A DNA stretch of 64,000 nucleotides from Nitrosomonas marina. Its GTDB lineage: Bacteria > Pseudomonadota > Gammaproteobacteria > Burkholderiales > Nitrosomonadaceae. The DNA lies in contig NZ_FOCP01000002.1 in assembly GCF_900110145.1 (NCBI RefSeq), positions 212,782 to 276,781 on the forward strand, given 5' to 3'. The notes beneath the pieces are model-generated. The model saw only the letters and a program-made list of their open reading frames with translations, searched no databases and had not been told where the DNA came from. Below, one piece after another: positions 1 through 9,949 of this stretch; position 1 is the stretch's first letter; the number at the start of each line of letters is the position of its first letter. Position numbers and translations under genes: made by a program.

Positions 1-648
1 TCCTCTGGGATTATCAAAGCTGTCTGCCGGGTCGATACCCGACCACGGATTCAGATTGTTATTGCTCCCGACCACATGTATCGTTGAAACGACAATTTGG
101 TTGGTCATGAACATTCCATTTTCCACGTATTTTTCGTAACCGGTCAACGCTGATTGCGTTTGAATCCGGCGCGGTTTCTGCCCCGTGGTCATACCTGGAT
201 TCGAAAAAAAGAGCTGCCGAAGAAAAGCCAGCCGTTGAAGCGGATTCCAGCTGCCGTTGCTGACACGGTGACAATCCGTCCATTCGTTATCACCGGGTGT
301 ATAAATCAGCGCCGTGCGGATATTTTGCAACTGATCGAATCTGCGTTGCAAACGTTCATTTGTACATTCAGTACCACCGCTTTTGATGTCACCAACATGA
401 ATAACGAACCTGACTGCGCGGTCCTGGTTGATCGCATCGATCATTCTGTCAAAAGCAGCTTCCCTGTCGTCGCCATAAGGACCGTCACCAATTACGGCAA
501 AAGCAAACGGTTTGTCACTTTGAATAATGGCCGATTCATTGCTCCCGCCAGCCAACACAATGGTTGCGAAAACAAACAAACCGGACATCATGCCGGCACT
601 GGAAACCTGGCACAAACACCTGAAAAAAAATTTACACGCCTTAAACAT
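1..648 (-). CDS. Calcineurin-like metallophosphoesterase, exported (3' part outside window)
   Basis: The minus-strand frame is open from the ATG at 648 to the window edge, 216 codons without a stop, so the C-terminus is missing. An SD-like GGAAG lies just upstream of the start. The first 35 residues form a signal peptide-like segment (MFKACKFFFRCLCQ, then a hydrophobic stretch). Metallophosphoesterase motifs follow in order: VIGDGPYGDD, HVGDIKSGG and YTPGDNEW, which match the metal-binding GD..Y, GD...GG and GDNE motifs of the calcineurin-like family. The substrate cannot be told. The protein probably acts in the periplasm. It lies 80 bases downstream of the phosphodiesterase gene on the same strand and may be co-transcribed with it. 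Confidence 0.8.
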   Translation of the reverse strand, partial: MFKACKFFFRCLCQVSSAGMMSGLFVFATIVLAGGSNESAIIQSDKPFAFAVIGDGPYGDDREAAFDRMIDAINQDRAVRFVIHVGDIKSGGTECTNERLQRRFDQLQNIRTALIYTPGDNEWTDCHRVSNGSWNPLQRLAFLRQLFFSNPGMTTGQKPRRIQTQSALTGYEKYVENGMFMTNQIVVSTIHVVGSNNNLNPWSGIDPADSFDNPRG

Positions 649-728
649 CGTCGCTTCCAATTAATCCTGGCAATGACAAAGACCAGAGGCGGAGCCGATA
701 AAACCATCCTGCCCTGTCTTTACAATTA

Positions 729-2033
729 TTATTTCAGATTCAAGCAATTAGCATAGTAAGTTACGGTCGCCGGCCAGTCGGAGAAAATACCGAGAATACC
801 GACCTTTTTTGTCAGCACATGCAATACATCATACATATCGCCATCATTGTTAATGACACTGCCAGGCTGCGACGGGTTCGGATTTTGCCCGTTCAATGTC
901 TGAAAATACCAGCCCCCGCCATTATCGAGCGGGCCGTCGCGTTCGAAAGTCCAGGTAATGATACCCAGGCCTGCATCTTTCACCGCTTCGGCATAGCGGG
1001 ATGGCACCGTTTGGCCATTCTCGGTTTCCAGCAGCATCCACATCGGTGGTGCTATGATTTGCACGCCATCAATCACCAGTTGTTCCATAGGGGGCGACCA
1101 GGTCGCTGGATTGCGGTGGTCGAAAGCCGGATCATCATAGCGGCCATCCAGATAAACAGCCTGTTTGCCAAAATCCGGCTCGTTCTGAATCCAGTACAAG
1201 ACATCACCAAGGTTAAAAGATTGTGCCCATACTTTTGAAGCGCGCACCCTTGCCTCCTTGTATTCATCGATCATTTTCTGGGCGAAATCTTCCTGGGTGA
1301 AACCGTCAAACGGCATCGGAACACTCGGAGATTTCAGTTCAGGCGTCATTTTTACCCCCAGTTTCTGGAACAAAGCAATACTTTCCTTGTGCGTCAACAG
1401 AGTGCCACGTGTGGCGTACAGGTCTGTCCTCCAGTCAGCCGTACCTTTCATATAGTCAGCCACACTTGCCGCGCGCGGGTTGGAAGCGTCCATTTTTCCT
1501 TTCAGGGTTTTGAAATCTGCCAGTGTAATATCACTGGTGCAGCAACGTGCACTGGCAGGTGTCACCAGATTTCCGTTCTCATCAAAAGCTGCGGGCTGGA
1601 AGGATTCGGAACACTTCTCAGCCAATGGCGTTTCCAGCATATTGGTAGTGGTATGCAGATCACACTGCGAATGGCGGCAAACCAGCTCCTTATCCTGCGT
1701 AAACGTTACATCGCACTCAACGATGCCCGCTCCCATTCTTGCAGCGGCCTGATACGATTCCAGCGTATGTTCGGGAAACTGCATCGGTGCACCTCGGTGG
1801 CCAATGGAAAAATCAGTGCGTTTAAACGGACCGGATAAACAGCGCTCCAGCCTGGATTTCAGTTGACCCGGATCCATGTTCTCAACGAGAAAAAACGGAC
1901 GTGGCCCCAACTGAACTTCATACCCACGATCCTTGTTGTAGTGTTTTTCGGATTCATTGTCATCTTCGGCCAGGCTTGCAGTAGACAACGCCAGAACAAG
2001 TGCGGCAGCACCTGTCAAAATTATGCGCTTCAT
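729..2033 (-). CDS. Glycerophosphodiester phosphodiesterase family protein, exported
   Basis: This 434-residue protein begins with a clear signal peptide (about residues 1-22, ending STASLAE). The GDPD signature follows: [18 protein letters not shown] near residue 78, then [10 protein letters not shown] with acidic metal ligands, and a later TPELKSPS strand, as in TIM-barrel GlpQ-like enzymes. Known members hydrolyse glycerophosphodiesters to glycerol-3-phosphate and an alcohol. The protein is larger than cytoplasmic UgpQ (about 250 residues) and nearer to secreted GlpQ forms, which points to a periplasmic role. AGAGGAG stands 8 bases before the ATG and supports this start. Its exact substrate is not shown by the sequence. 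Confidence 0.88.
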   Translation of the reverse strand: MKRIILTGAAALVLALSTASLAEDDNESEKHYNKDRGYEVQLGPRPFFLVENMDPGQLKSRLERCLSGPFKRTDFSIGHRGAPMQFPEHTLESYQAAARMGAGIVECDVTFTQDKELVCRHSQCDLHTTTNMLETPLAEKCSESFQPAAFDENGNLVTPASARCCTSDITLADFKTLKGKMDASNPRAASVADYMKGTADWRTDLYATRGTLLTHKESIALFQKLGVKMTPELKSPSVPMPFDGFTQEDFAQKMIDEYKEARVRASKVWAQSFNLGDVLYWIQNEPDFGKQAVYLDGRYDDPAFDHRNPATWSPPMEQLVIDGVQIIAPPMWMLLETENGQTVPSRYAEAVKDAGLGIITWTFERDGPLDNGGGWYFQTLNGQNPNPSQPGSVINNDGDMYDVLHVLTKKVGILGIFSDWPATVTYYANCLNLK

Positions 2034-2682
2034 GATTCACTCCTCTGGTGATGATGTTGTGTTGATTGGATGCACCGGGGCGATAGACACGACACAATCT
2101 CTCGACCGATGGAGTGTTGACGCTCCATAGGTCGACCCGGACAGTTTCCCATGCTTACGAGTGAATATTTCTGTTTTATGCCTATTGTATGAAACTTTGA
2201 TGGCCTTGGGATGGGTCGTTGGTCTGCCTGATGCTAATTGCTTGAATTATTTAAAATACTCTCTTTTGATATGCGCCAGATTGCTAGCATTGCTCGACTG
2301 GATCCCTTATTCATTTCACTGGCAATCCAATGCAGTAATACCTGACTCGGTCAGAAGGCAAGGCTAAGCTGGGTTGTTCGCAGAACAATTTACTATTATT
2401 GCGACCTACCTGATGATAATTAGTCAAAAATCCGGCCACTATTCTGATCACACCGCTATATAACAATTCCGCGCATCCGGCTCGTCGGCAAATCTCAGTA
2501 TTAAAGATATGACAACGAGTGCAAGGCCGGCAATGTACTCGATCAAGCCATGCAGTTAAAAGCCAGCAATTTGAAAACACCCAGAGAAAAATCCGATATC
2601 CGCGTAACCGCCAGATGAACGCCGGCCTGTACATAAGCAATGTATGGTGGAAGTCTGATTCCGGCGAACTCTGACGAAAAAA
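2034..2682. other. Intergenic stretch without a recognisable gene
   Basis: No frame here has recognisable protein content. A short imperfect hairpin (ATGGAGTG, four bases, CGCTCCAT) lies near 2110-2130. It is not followed by a T run, so I do not call it a terminator. The stretch presumably holds the promoter of the phosphodiesterase gene. Confidence 0.5.
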
Positions 2683-3384
2683 TCAGTCCCTATCGAAAGT
2701 ATCGCTGGCAAAGGCACTGTCGTTAATGCAGATCTGCTCCCGGGTATAATCAAGCAGACCTCGATTCCTGAAATCGTTCATGATTGTACTGACTACAGAA
2801 CGGCTGGCGCCAACGAGGTCAGCCAGCTCCTGCTGGGTCAGAAAAATTTCCAGAGAAAAACCGTGTGTACAGCGCGTGCTGAAAAGCTGCGCCAGATCCA
2901 GCAGCGTTGCAACCACTCTCTGCTCTACAGGTTGTGTCAAAATCATGCGTAATTTGTGCTCGATCCTGCGTTGCCGGGCATAAATCGATTCGAAAACCAG
3001 CAATGACAGATTGGGTCGATCAATTATGAGTTGTCTGAAATCCTTACGCCCGATACAGCAGCAGGTCACGTCCCCCAGTGCTTGCGCGCTTTCCTCAGCC
3101 ATGAGTTCGTCAGCATCGTGTTGCAGGCGTCCAATGATGTCACCCTGCCTGAGCAACGCAAGCGTCAGCTCGCTACCCTGTTTTGTCAGATACGATAATT
3201 TGACAATACCTTTTCGTATCCAGAAAAAATCTGTGTCGCGATCTCCCTGCCGGTAAAGAAAATGCTTGTCGGGAATTTCTACTTCCCGAATGTCGGCGTA
3301 GATTTTTTTCCATTCATCCAGATTCTGTTCGAAGACTGAATTCAGGGACTGGGTCAGTGTATCGCTGCAACGGTTAGATGGCAT
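2683..3384 (-). CDS. Crp/Fnr-family transcriptional regulator
   Basis: The product is about 233 residues. An N-terminal cyclic-nucleotide-binding-type beta roll (FLYRQGDRDTDFFWIRKG, LLRQGDIIG) is followed by the long dimerisation helix and a Crp-type winged helix-turn-helix (LTQQELADLVGASRSVVSTI). The N-terminal cysteine cluster of FNR is absent and only CCC at about residue 133 is seen, so an iron-sulfur oxygen sensor of FNR type is unlikely. Its effector is unknown. The ATG at 3384 has no good ribosome binding site, and an in-frame TTG at 3429 would add 15 residues; the start is therefore uncertain. No obvious partner gene lies next to it. Confidence 0.85.
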   Translation of the reverse strand: MPSNRCSDTLTQSLNSVFEQNLDEWKKIYADIREVEIPDKHFLYRQGDRDTDFFWIRKGIVKLSYLTKQGSELTLALLRQGDIIGRLQHDADELMAEESAQALGDVTCCCIGRKDFRQLIIDRPNLSLLVFESIYARQRRIEHKLRMILTQPVEQRVVATLLDLAQLFSTRCTHGFSLEIFLTQQELADLVGASRSVVSTIMNDFRNRGLLDYTREQICINDSAFASDTFDRD

Positions 3385-3884
3385 CAGTAAAACAGTAGTA
3401 TTTGTCGGTCTTTTATTTTCCTGCAACAAGGCCTGAAAATTATAAACCGTTATGCCTGAAATAGAAATTCAGGGTCTCAGATGTATTATTACCCCGAAGA
3501 CTTGTGGTTGACTGGATCATCTGGAGCAATCAAACAGAAACCGATTGCACGCTGTATCCGATACGAGCAACTGAATTATCCGTAGCTACACCCACCAGCT
3601 TACGTTGTTTTGGAAGCATACGCGCATTCACCCAGCTCTGGCAATCCAACAATTATTAAAATCCAGTTACATTTTTATTAAAAATGAAGTTGGCCTGAAC
3701 GAATGGTATGATGGCAGAGTCACAGTTACCCGATGTTGTATGTTCTGCCGTGAGTATGCAGTCGAGCGCATCCACTCAAGAGCACTATCTGAAAATCCGA
3801 ATATGGTAAGAGAATAGATATTTTTATCGACAAAACCATGTTGGCCATTCAAGCGCGCTACAACAAATATAATTTAATCACAGC
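3385..3884. other. Intergenic stretch between divergent genes, no gene seen
   Basis: This region separates the regulator from the plus-strand peptidase gene. Short open frames exist on both strands around 3605-3850, but they overlap each other, lack a ribosome binding site and show no recognisable domain. Confidence 0.45.
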
Positions 3885-4907
3885 ATGGCCTACTCAACAT
3901 CCATAGAAATACCCGAACTGCAACAAATTGAGACACTGATTAAATGGAGCGACAAAAAACACTTATCCAGCAGAGTGCTCGGACATATTCCCTGCCAGAA
4001 TGATCTGTTACCGATTTATGCGCTGACCCTCGGCAATCAGGTTCAGGATGTGCCCTGTGTCACGTTTGTAGCCGGTGTACATGGGTTGGAGCGCATTGGT
4101 ACTCAGGTTGTGGTCTCCTTTATGGAGGGGCTGCTCGAGCGTCTCGACTGGGATCAGGTCGCTGTTGATCTATTGCAAAGAGTGCGTATCCACATACTGC
4201 CGCTCATCAATCCCGTCGGCATGTACAACAATACGCGTTCCAACGGGCAGGGTGTCGATCTGATGCGCAACGCTCCGATTGACAGCCATGAAAAAACCAT
4301 CTGGCTTGGCGGCGGACACAGGATATCACCGTTATTGCCATGGTATCGGGGAAAAGCAGGCAAACCCATGCAACCGGAGGCACAGGCACTGTGTGATTTT
4401 ATTATTCGGGAAGTATTTCCGGCACCGTTCAGTATTGTACTCGACTGTCACTCCGGCTTCGGTTTTCGCAACCAGATCTGGTTTCCTTATGCTCGCAGCA
4501 AGCTTGAACCAATCAAGCACATCAGTGAAATCTACTATCTGCGCAAGCTGTTTATGCATGCCTATCCGCATCAGGAATACCTGTTTGAACCGCAATCGCA
4601 ACATTATCTGGTTCATGGCGATTTATGGGACTTCCTTTATCTGCAATCACTAGAGCGCGGCAATATTTTTCTGCCGCTGACGCTGGAAATGGGTTCTTGG
4701 CGCTGGGTGCGCAAGAATCCACTGCAAATCAGGCAATTGTTGGGACTTTTCCATCCGATGAAACCGCACCGCCTCAGAAGAGTGTTACGCAGCCACCTGA
4801 TTCTGCTGGATTTTCTATTGCATGCTACATTATCCTATCAAAACTGGATTCATAAAAGCCAGACACCGGAAATGGAAAAACTGGCGCTGTCTCTCTGGTA
4901 TCCCTGA
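3885..4907 (+). CDS. M14-family zinc carboxypeptidase-like protein
   Basis: The 340-residue product carries the zinc-site pattern of M14 peptidases and succinylglutamate desuccinylase-like enzymes: GVHGLERIG (H..E), then INPVGMYNNTRSNGQGVDLMRN (substrate-carboxylate-binding arginine region), LDCHSGFG (third zinc ligand) and LTLEMGSW (catalytic glutamate). No signal peptide is seen, so it should be cytoplasmic. The substrate, whether a peptide or an acylated amino acid, cannot be decided. Its stop codon overlaps the start of the following hydrolase gene by one base (TGATG), so the two are translationally coupled and probably work in one pathway. No strong ribosome binding site precedes its own ATG. 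Confidence 0.78.
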   Translation: MAYSTSIEIPELQQIETLIKWSDKKHLSSRVLGHIPCQNDLLPIYALTLGNQVQDVPCVTFVAGVHGLERIGTQVVVSFMEGLLERLDWDQVAVDLLQRVRIHILPLINPVGMYNNTRSNGQGVDLMRNAPIDSHEKTIWLGGGHRISPLLPWYRGKAGKPMQPEAQALCDFIIREVFPAPFSIVLDCHSGFGFRNQIWFPYARSKLEPIKHISEIYYLRKLFMHAYPHQEYLFEPQSQHYLVHGDLWDFLYLQSLERGNIFLPLTLEMGSWRWVRKNPLQIRQLLGLFHPMKPHRLRRVLRSHLILLDFLLHATLSYQNWIHKSQTPEMEKLALSLWYP

Positions 4908-5671
4908 TGCAAACGCCACAGTTTGTATTAATTCGCGGCCTGTTGCGTGACGCCAGACACTGGGGCGAGTTCAAACATGTACTGCAAAGAAGATTCCCCC
5001 GAGCACGCATCCTGACGCCAGACATACCGGGTAACGGCAAACTGAATCATCTGACAAGCCCAAAAACGATTGCTGACATGACCGAAGCGCTGCGCGGGCA
5101 AATAGGGCAGCAGCAGGGCCTCAGATTAATCGCGATATCCATGGGCGGCATGATCGCCATTGACTGGATGACGCGCTATCCGGATGAAGTGCGTTCCGCT
5201 GTCCTGATCAACACCAGCCTCAAAAATTTTTCACCATTTTATCATCGCCTGCGCTGGACGGCTTATCCGCGCGTTGCCAAGATGATTCTGACAGCCATAC
5301 TGCAAAAAAAAATAGACATTGAGGCTGATATTCTGGCGCTTACATCCAATTGTCATGGTGGAGACCAGAAACTTCTGTCATGCTGGCAGCGATGGCAGCA
5401 ACAGCACCCTGTCTCATTGTCGAACGCAATCCATCAGTGTCTTGCTGCAGCCAGTTTTACCAACCTATTGCGACTGAACCGGCCTGTCCTCGTGATCACC
5501 AGTATGGCGGACCGCCTGGTCGACTATCACTGCAGCGCCCGACTGGCACGGGTATTGCAAACCGATTACGTGCAGCATGCGACGGCTGGTCACGATCTGC
5601 CGCTGGACGAACCCGAATGGCTGGTGAACGCCATCGGTGCATGGCTGCATTCTCACAAGGCCGACCGATAA
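4907..5671 (+). CDS. Alpha/beta-fold hydrolase
   Basis: The 254-residue protein has the full serine hydrolase triad layout: nucleophile elbow AISMGGMI near residue 83, acid in TSMADRLVD near 200, and histidine in GHDLPLDEP near 227. The N-terminal strand LIRGLLRDARHWGEF supplies the usual oxyanion region. The reaction is unknown. The gene starts within the stop codon of the upstream M14 peptidase gene, so the pair is very likely one operon. Confidence 0.8.
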   Translation: MQTPQFVLIRGLLRDARHWGEFKHVLQRRFPRARILTPDIPGNGKLNHLTSPKTIADMTEALRGQIGQQQGLRLIAISMGGMIAIDWMTRYPDEVRSAVLINTSLKNFSPFYHRLRWTAYPRVAKMILTAILQKKIDIEADILALTSNCHGGDQKLLSCWQRWQQQHPVSLSNAIHQCLAAASFTNLLRLNRPVLVITSMADRLVDYHCSARLARVLQTDYVQHATAGHDLPLDEPEWLVNAIGAWLHSHKADR

Positions 5672-5912
5672 ATCAATTTCTACGACGCAGATTAACAAAA
5701 TACATACCGCCATAACCCATCCAATAGCGCACGCTGCCGATTTGCGGTATGCATAATGTAGAGACCAATCATACGCTGCCTGTTGCCCAAGCGGACATGC
5801 GGAACGAAATAACATTGTACTGCAAGGTCACCATAGACTGTTAAACGTCATTGTAATGTCATATTTTTTCTATACTGTACCGATCATTCACATTTTGCCG
5901 GAGAACGGAGAC

Positions 5913-7670
5913 ATGCTTGATGTCGATGCTTTATTGAATGATTATTTCCAACATGCGGGCGAACAGCATGACAGGCCTTTCATCAAAAAGGCATCATTCA
6001 TCCTTAAGAAGTTGTTTCACCAGAATGAGATCAATGAGTTTATAAAAACGCACCAGCATCTGGAAGGACTGGAGTTCAACGACGCCGTACTTGAGCATTT
6101 TAACTTTACCTATCAGGTTTCAAATAAGGACCGCGCCCGTATTCCTGACCAGGGCCGCGTATTAATCGTTGCCAATCATCCCCTGGGTTCACTGGACGGA
6201 CTTGCGCTGCTCAAGCTGGTGTCGGAGGTCAGGACCGACGTCAGGGTGGTCGCAACCACACTGCTCGATTGCATTGAACCGTTGAAAAGCCTTTTCCTGT
6301 CTGTCGACAATCTCTCACGGTATGGAAATACACGTGACCAGATTGACCAGATTGTCGAAGCGCTTGAATCAGATCAGGCCGTGATCATGTTTCCGACCGG
6401 CGAAGTATCGCGTATTCGTCCCAGTGGAATCCGCGACGGCAAATGGAAATCCGGTTTTCTGGCATTGGCCAGGAAAACGCGCAGTCCCATTCTGCCGGTT
6501 TTTATCGGTGGTAAGAATTCAACGCTATTTTACGGTTTATCGAGTATCTACAGGCCACTCGGCACGATGATGCTGGTCAATGAAATGTTCAATCAGAAAG
6601 ACCATGAAATATCATTTCGAATAGGTAATCCCATACCGTGGAATTCCATTGCAGCTATGGACCTCCCCAAAAAAGCGCTTGCCAAGTTAATGCGCAAACA
6701 GGTTTATCTGTTGGGAAAAAAGAAGAAAAAGGATCTGTTCAATCCGGTTGAAAATATCGTGCATCCGGCAAAAACAAAACTTATTCGCAAAGAACTCAAG
6801 GCTTCTCAGCTGATTGGCGAAACCCAGGATGGCAAGCATATTTATCTGTTCGATTACATACCGAATTCCAGCGTAATGCGTGAAATCGGCCGCCTACGCG
6901 AACTGTCCTTCCGGCAGGTACAGGAAGGTACGGGAAACGCACTTGACATCGACAGCTATGACCGTTACTACCGTCACCTGATTCTATGGGATGAGGACGA
7001 ATTGGAAATCATCGGCTCCTATCGTATTGGCGAAGCCGGTGAAATTCTGCGTGAATACGGACAAAAAGGTCTATACACGAACAGTCTGTTTAAATTTGAC
7101 GAAGCATTCATGCCTTACCTCGAAAATGGTATAGAACTGGGACGCAGTTTTATTCAGCCCCGGTATCAGGGAAAGCGCAGCCTCGACTATCTCTGGTATG
7201 GTATCGGCGCTTATCTGCATCAGCACCCTGAAGTCCAGTATCTGTTTGGTCCCGTATCAATGAGCAATTCATGGCCTGAACCAGCACAACAAATTATCGC
7301 GGATTTTTACAGCACACTTTTCAGCTGTGAAAAAACACTCGTCGAACCGAGACTGCCATTCCAATTTGACACAACTGACGGTTTCTCCAGGTTGAGCACC
7401 ATCACCAGTGAAACCGAGTACAAGCAGGCCTATGCTCAACTCAAGAACAAAATGGACGTGTTCGGTGTTAAAGTCCCTGTATTATATAAACAGTATGTCG
7501 AGCTGTGCCGGCCCAATGGCTGCAAGTTCCTGGGATTTAATATCGATCCGAAATTTTCAAATTGTGTGGATGCATTGATTCTGGTACAGATAAACGCTAT
7601 CAAGGAAAAAAAATTCCAGCGTTATATCGAAAGCCACGACCAGATTTTACAAAAACTGAATTCTGCTTAG
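5913..7670 (+). CDS. Bifunctional acyltransferase (PlsC-like plus hemolysin/OlsB-like), OlsF candidate
   Basis: The protein has 585 residues from the ATG at 5913, which is preceded by GGAG at 8 bases; an upstream in-frame ATG at 5856 has no ribosome binding site. The N-terminal half is a lysophospholipid acyltransferase domain with NHPLGSLDG (catalytic His/Asp) near residue 88 and FPTGEVSRIRP near 160. The C-terminal half (about residues 300-560) is a GNAT-like acyltransferase of the hemolysin/OlsB type (LRELSFRQVQEGTG, then SYRIG and LGRSFIQPRYQG). This two-domain order is that of OlsF, which makes ornithine lipids with one N-acylation and one O-acylation. The role is inferred from architecture. 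The gene stands alone between the hydrolase pair and the terminator at 7702. Confidence 0.75.
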   Translation: MLDVDALLNDYFQHAGEQHDRPFIKKASFILKKLFHQNEINEFIKTHQHLEGLEFNDAVLEHFNFTYQVSNKDRARIPDQGRVLIVANHPLGSLDGLALLKLVSEVRTDVRVVATTLLDCIEPLKSLFLSVDNLSRYGNTRDQIDQIVEALESDQAVIMFPTGEVSRIRPSGIRDGKWKSGFLALARKTRSPILPVFIGGKNSTLFYGLSSIYRPLGTMMLVNEMFNQKDHEISFRIGNPIPWNSIAAMDLPKKALAKLMRKQVYLLGKKKKKDLFNPVENIVHPAKTKLIRKELKASQLIGETQDGKHIYLFDYIPNSSVMREIGRLRELSFRQVQEGTGNALDIDSYDRYYRHLILWDEDELEIIGSYRIGEAGEILREYGQKGLYTNSLFKFDEAFMPYLENGIELGRSFIQPRYQGKRSLDYLWYGIGAYLHQHPEVQYLFGPVSMSNSWPEPAQQIIADFYSTLFSCEKTLVEPRLPFQFDTTDGFSRLSTITSETEYKQAYAQLKNKMDVFGVKVPVLYKQYVELCRPNGCKFLGFNIDPKFSNCVDALILVQINAIKEKKFQRYIESHDQILQKLNSA

Positions 7671-7701
7671 ATCTGGAAACAGGTTAAACATCTCTCTCCC
7701 T

Positions 7702-7760
7702 GAATAGACAAAAAAAGCGGACACTGACTCTCCCTTCGCTTTTCTGTCTATTCAACTTTT
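7702..7760. terminator. Bidirectional rho-independent terminator
   Basis: GAATAGACA plus an A run and GCG at 7702-7719 pairs with CGC, a T run and TGTCTATTC at 7737-7753, leaving a loop of about 17 bases. T residues follow on the plus strand, and the A-rich 5' arm gives a T run on the minus strand. It sits between the convergent ends of the acyltransferase gene and glgX. Confidence 0.7.
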
Positions 7761-7795
7761 ATCAATGAAATCTACTGACGCGCTGCAACAATCTG

Positions 7796-9949
7796 TTATC
7801 GAATTTGCTTTCTTTCATGTATGAGCAGCACCAGCGAGCGTCCCTGCAGGGGATAACTTTCGCCGCACCGGTACTGCTGCACTGCTGGCGGTATTGCACA
7901 CTCCATGGTGTCGATCAACACTTTCCAGTCATATTCTGCAGCGAAATCCGGCAACCTGAATGGAATCTCCTCATGATAAGCATTCAGCAACATCAGAAAA
8001 TCATCATCAATAATCATATGTCCGCGCGAATCACGCTCGTTAATCCCCGTTCCTGCCAGAAAGACACCTAGACAGCGCGCAAAATCATGCTGCCACTGTT
8101 CCTCGCTCATCTCTTTTCCATCCGGATTCAGCCAGACAATATCTTTTTTTCCTTTGATGCTGTGCCCCTGAAAAAAATTGCGGCGTCTGAAACTGGGATG
8201 TTTTTTTGTCAGGCTGATAAGCGTCCGCGCGAAATTAAGCAATTCGCGGTCTTCTTCACTCAGTTCCCAGTCAACCCAGCTGATCTCATTGTCCTGACAA
8301 TAGGCATTATTGTTGCCCTGTTGACTGCGGCCCGTTTCATCACCGGCTAACAGCATCGGCACACCCTGGGAAAGAAACAGCGTCGCCAGAAAATTCCGTT
8401 TCTGACGCATGCGAAGGCTACGGATCTCGGGATCATCGGTCTCACCCTCAGCGCCGCAGTTCCAGCTACGGTTATGATTTTCACCGTCACGGTTCTCCTC
8501 CAGATTCGCTTCATTATGCTTTTGGTTGTAACTCACCAGGTCATGCAGGGTGAATCCGTCATGAGCGGTAATGAAATTAATACTCGCATAAGGGCGGCGT
8601 CCGTTATGCTCGTACAGATCGCTGGAGCCGGTGAGGCGATAACCGAGTTCGTCGATGACACCTCCTTCGCCTTTCCAGTAATCGCGAACGACATCTCGGT
8701 ATTTGCCGTTCCATTCCGTCCAGCCGACCGGAAAGCCGCCTACCTGATATCCACCAGCGCCGAGATCCCAGGGTTCAGCGATAAGTTTTACCTGCGATAA
8801 CACAGGGTCCTGATGTATGGTATCAAGAAATGCATTCAGACGGTCCACCTCATGGAGACCTCGTGCCAGCGCTGCAGCCAGGTCGAAACGGAAGCCATCG
8901 ACATGCATGTCCAGCACCCAGTAGCGCAGGCTGTCCATTATCAGTTGCAATACGCGCGGATGCATCAGGTTCAGGGTATTGCCACATCCTGTATAATCCT
9001 TGTAGTAACGGGGATCATCTGATATCAGGCGATAATAGACCGCATTATCGATACCGCGAAAAGACAGTGTTGGTCCAAGCTGGTTGCCTTCGGCTGTATG
9101 ATTATAAACAACGTCCAGAATTACTTCGATACCTGCGGTGTGCAGGGTTTTAACCATTGTCTTGAATTCATTGACCCCGCCACTGGAACCATAGCGGCTA
9201 TCAGGCGCAAAAAAACCGATAGAGTTATAACCCCAATAATTGTTCAGACCCCGCTCGGCCAGATAATGATCGTTAATAAACGTATGTATTGGCATTAACT
9301 CTATCGCAGTGATCCCCAAACGGTGAAAGTGCTCGATCACAGGCTCGCAGGCAAGTGCCGCATAGGTACCTCTCAGGTGAGGCGGCACCAGCGGGTGCAA
9401 CCGGGTGAAACCTTTAACATGCAACTCGTAAATTATGGTTTCATGCCAGGGCGTTCTGGGTGGACGGTCATCTTCCCAGGTAAATGCAGGATCAATAACG
9501 CGACATTTGAGCATACTGCGTGCATTATCGCTCCAGTTGTACGACAGATCCTTGCGGTTACTGTGAATTTTATAACCGAAATGCGCTTCACTCCAGCGTA
9601 ACTTGCCATGAATATCTTTGGCATATGGATCAATCAGCAACTTGTTCGGGTTGAAGCGATGTCCTTCTTCAGGTTTGTAAGGCCCGTACACCCGGTAACC
9701 GTAAAGCAGACCGGGGCGCGCCTCGGGGAGATAGCCGTGCCAGACCCGGTCGGTCTGTTCCGGCAAAATAATCCGCTGGATTTCACGATGACCCTTTTTG
9801 TCGTATACACATAATTCGACTTTTTCCGCGTGTTCCGAAAACAATGCAAAATTAACGCCTGCCCCGTCCCACGTGGCACCCAGTGGATAGGGCCTGCCCG
9901 GCCAGAGACGTGGAAAAGGTTTATTGATATTGTTTTGCATGTTACTCAT
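7796..9949 (-). CDS. glgX: Glycogen debranching enzyme GlgX
   Basis: This 717-residue isoamylase-type GH13 enzyme hydrolyses alpha-1,6 branches of glycogen. An N-terminal CBM48-like domain ([20 protein letters not shown]) is followed by the catalytic barrel: [14 protein letters not shown], the nucleophile region [12 protein letters not shown], the acid region LIAEPWDLG and [17 protein letters not shown]. The ATG at 9949 overlaps the last eight bases of glgC; a longer in-frame extension to 10081 would run back into glgC and has no family similarity. It is the last gene of the glgB-glgE-treS-glgC-glgX operon and is followed by the terminator near 7702-7760. Confidence 0.93.
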   Translation of the reverse strand: MSNMQNNINKPFPRLWPGRPYPLGATWDGAGVNFALFSEHAEKVELCVYDKKGHREIQRIILPEQTDRVWHGYLPEARPGLLYGYRVYGPYKPEEGHRFNPNKLLIDPYAKDIHGKLRWSEAHFGYKIHSNRKDLSYNWSDNARSMLKCRVIDPAFTWEDDRPPRTPWHETIIYELHVKGFTRLHPLVPPHLRGTYAALACEPVIEHFHRLGITAIELMPIHTFINDHYLAERGLNNYWGYNSIGFFAPDSRYGSSGGVNEFKTMVKTLHTAGIEVILDVVYNHTAEGNQLGPTLSFRGIDNAVYYRLISDDPRYYKDYTGCGNTLNLMHPRVLQLIMDSLRYWVLDMHVDGFRFDLAAALARGLHEVDRLNAFLDTIHQDPVLSQVKLIAEPWDLGAGGYQVGGFPVGWTEWNGKYRDVVRDYWKGEGGVIDELGYRLTGSSDLYEHNGRRPYASINFITAHDGFTLHDLVSYNQKHNEANLEENRDGENHNRSWNCGAEGETDDPEIRSLRMRQKRNFLATLFLSQGVPMLLAGDETGRSQQGNNNAYCQDNEISWVDWELSEEDRELLNFARTLISLTKKHPSFRRRNFFQGHSIKGKKDIVWLNPDGKEMSEEQWQHDFARCLGVFLAGTGINERDSRGHMIIDDDFLMLLNAYHEEIPFRLPDFAAEYDWKVLIDTMECAIPPAVQQYRCGESYPLQGRSLVLLIHERKQIR

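Noticed and set aside
154..756. 200-codon plus-strand frame at the left edge
   Set aside because: It is the reverse of the metallophosphoesterase gene, whose motifs are clear; the plus-strand product shows no domain.
2311..2753. Two minus-strand frames after the Crp/Fnr gene
   Set aside because: They have no ribosome binding site, an odd composition rich in Cys and Arg, and overlap each other.
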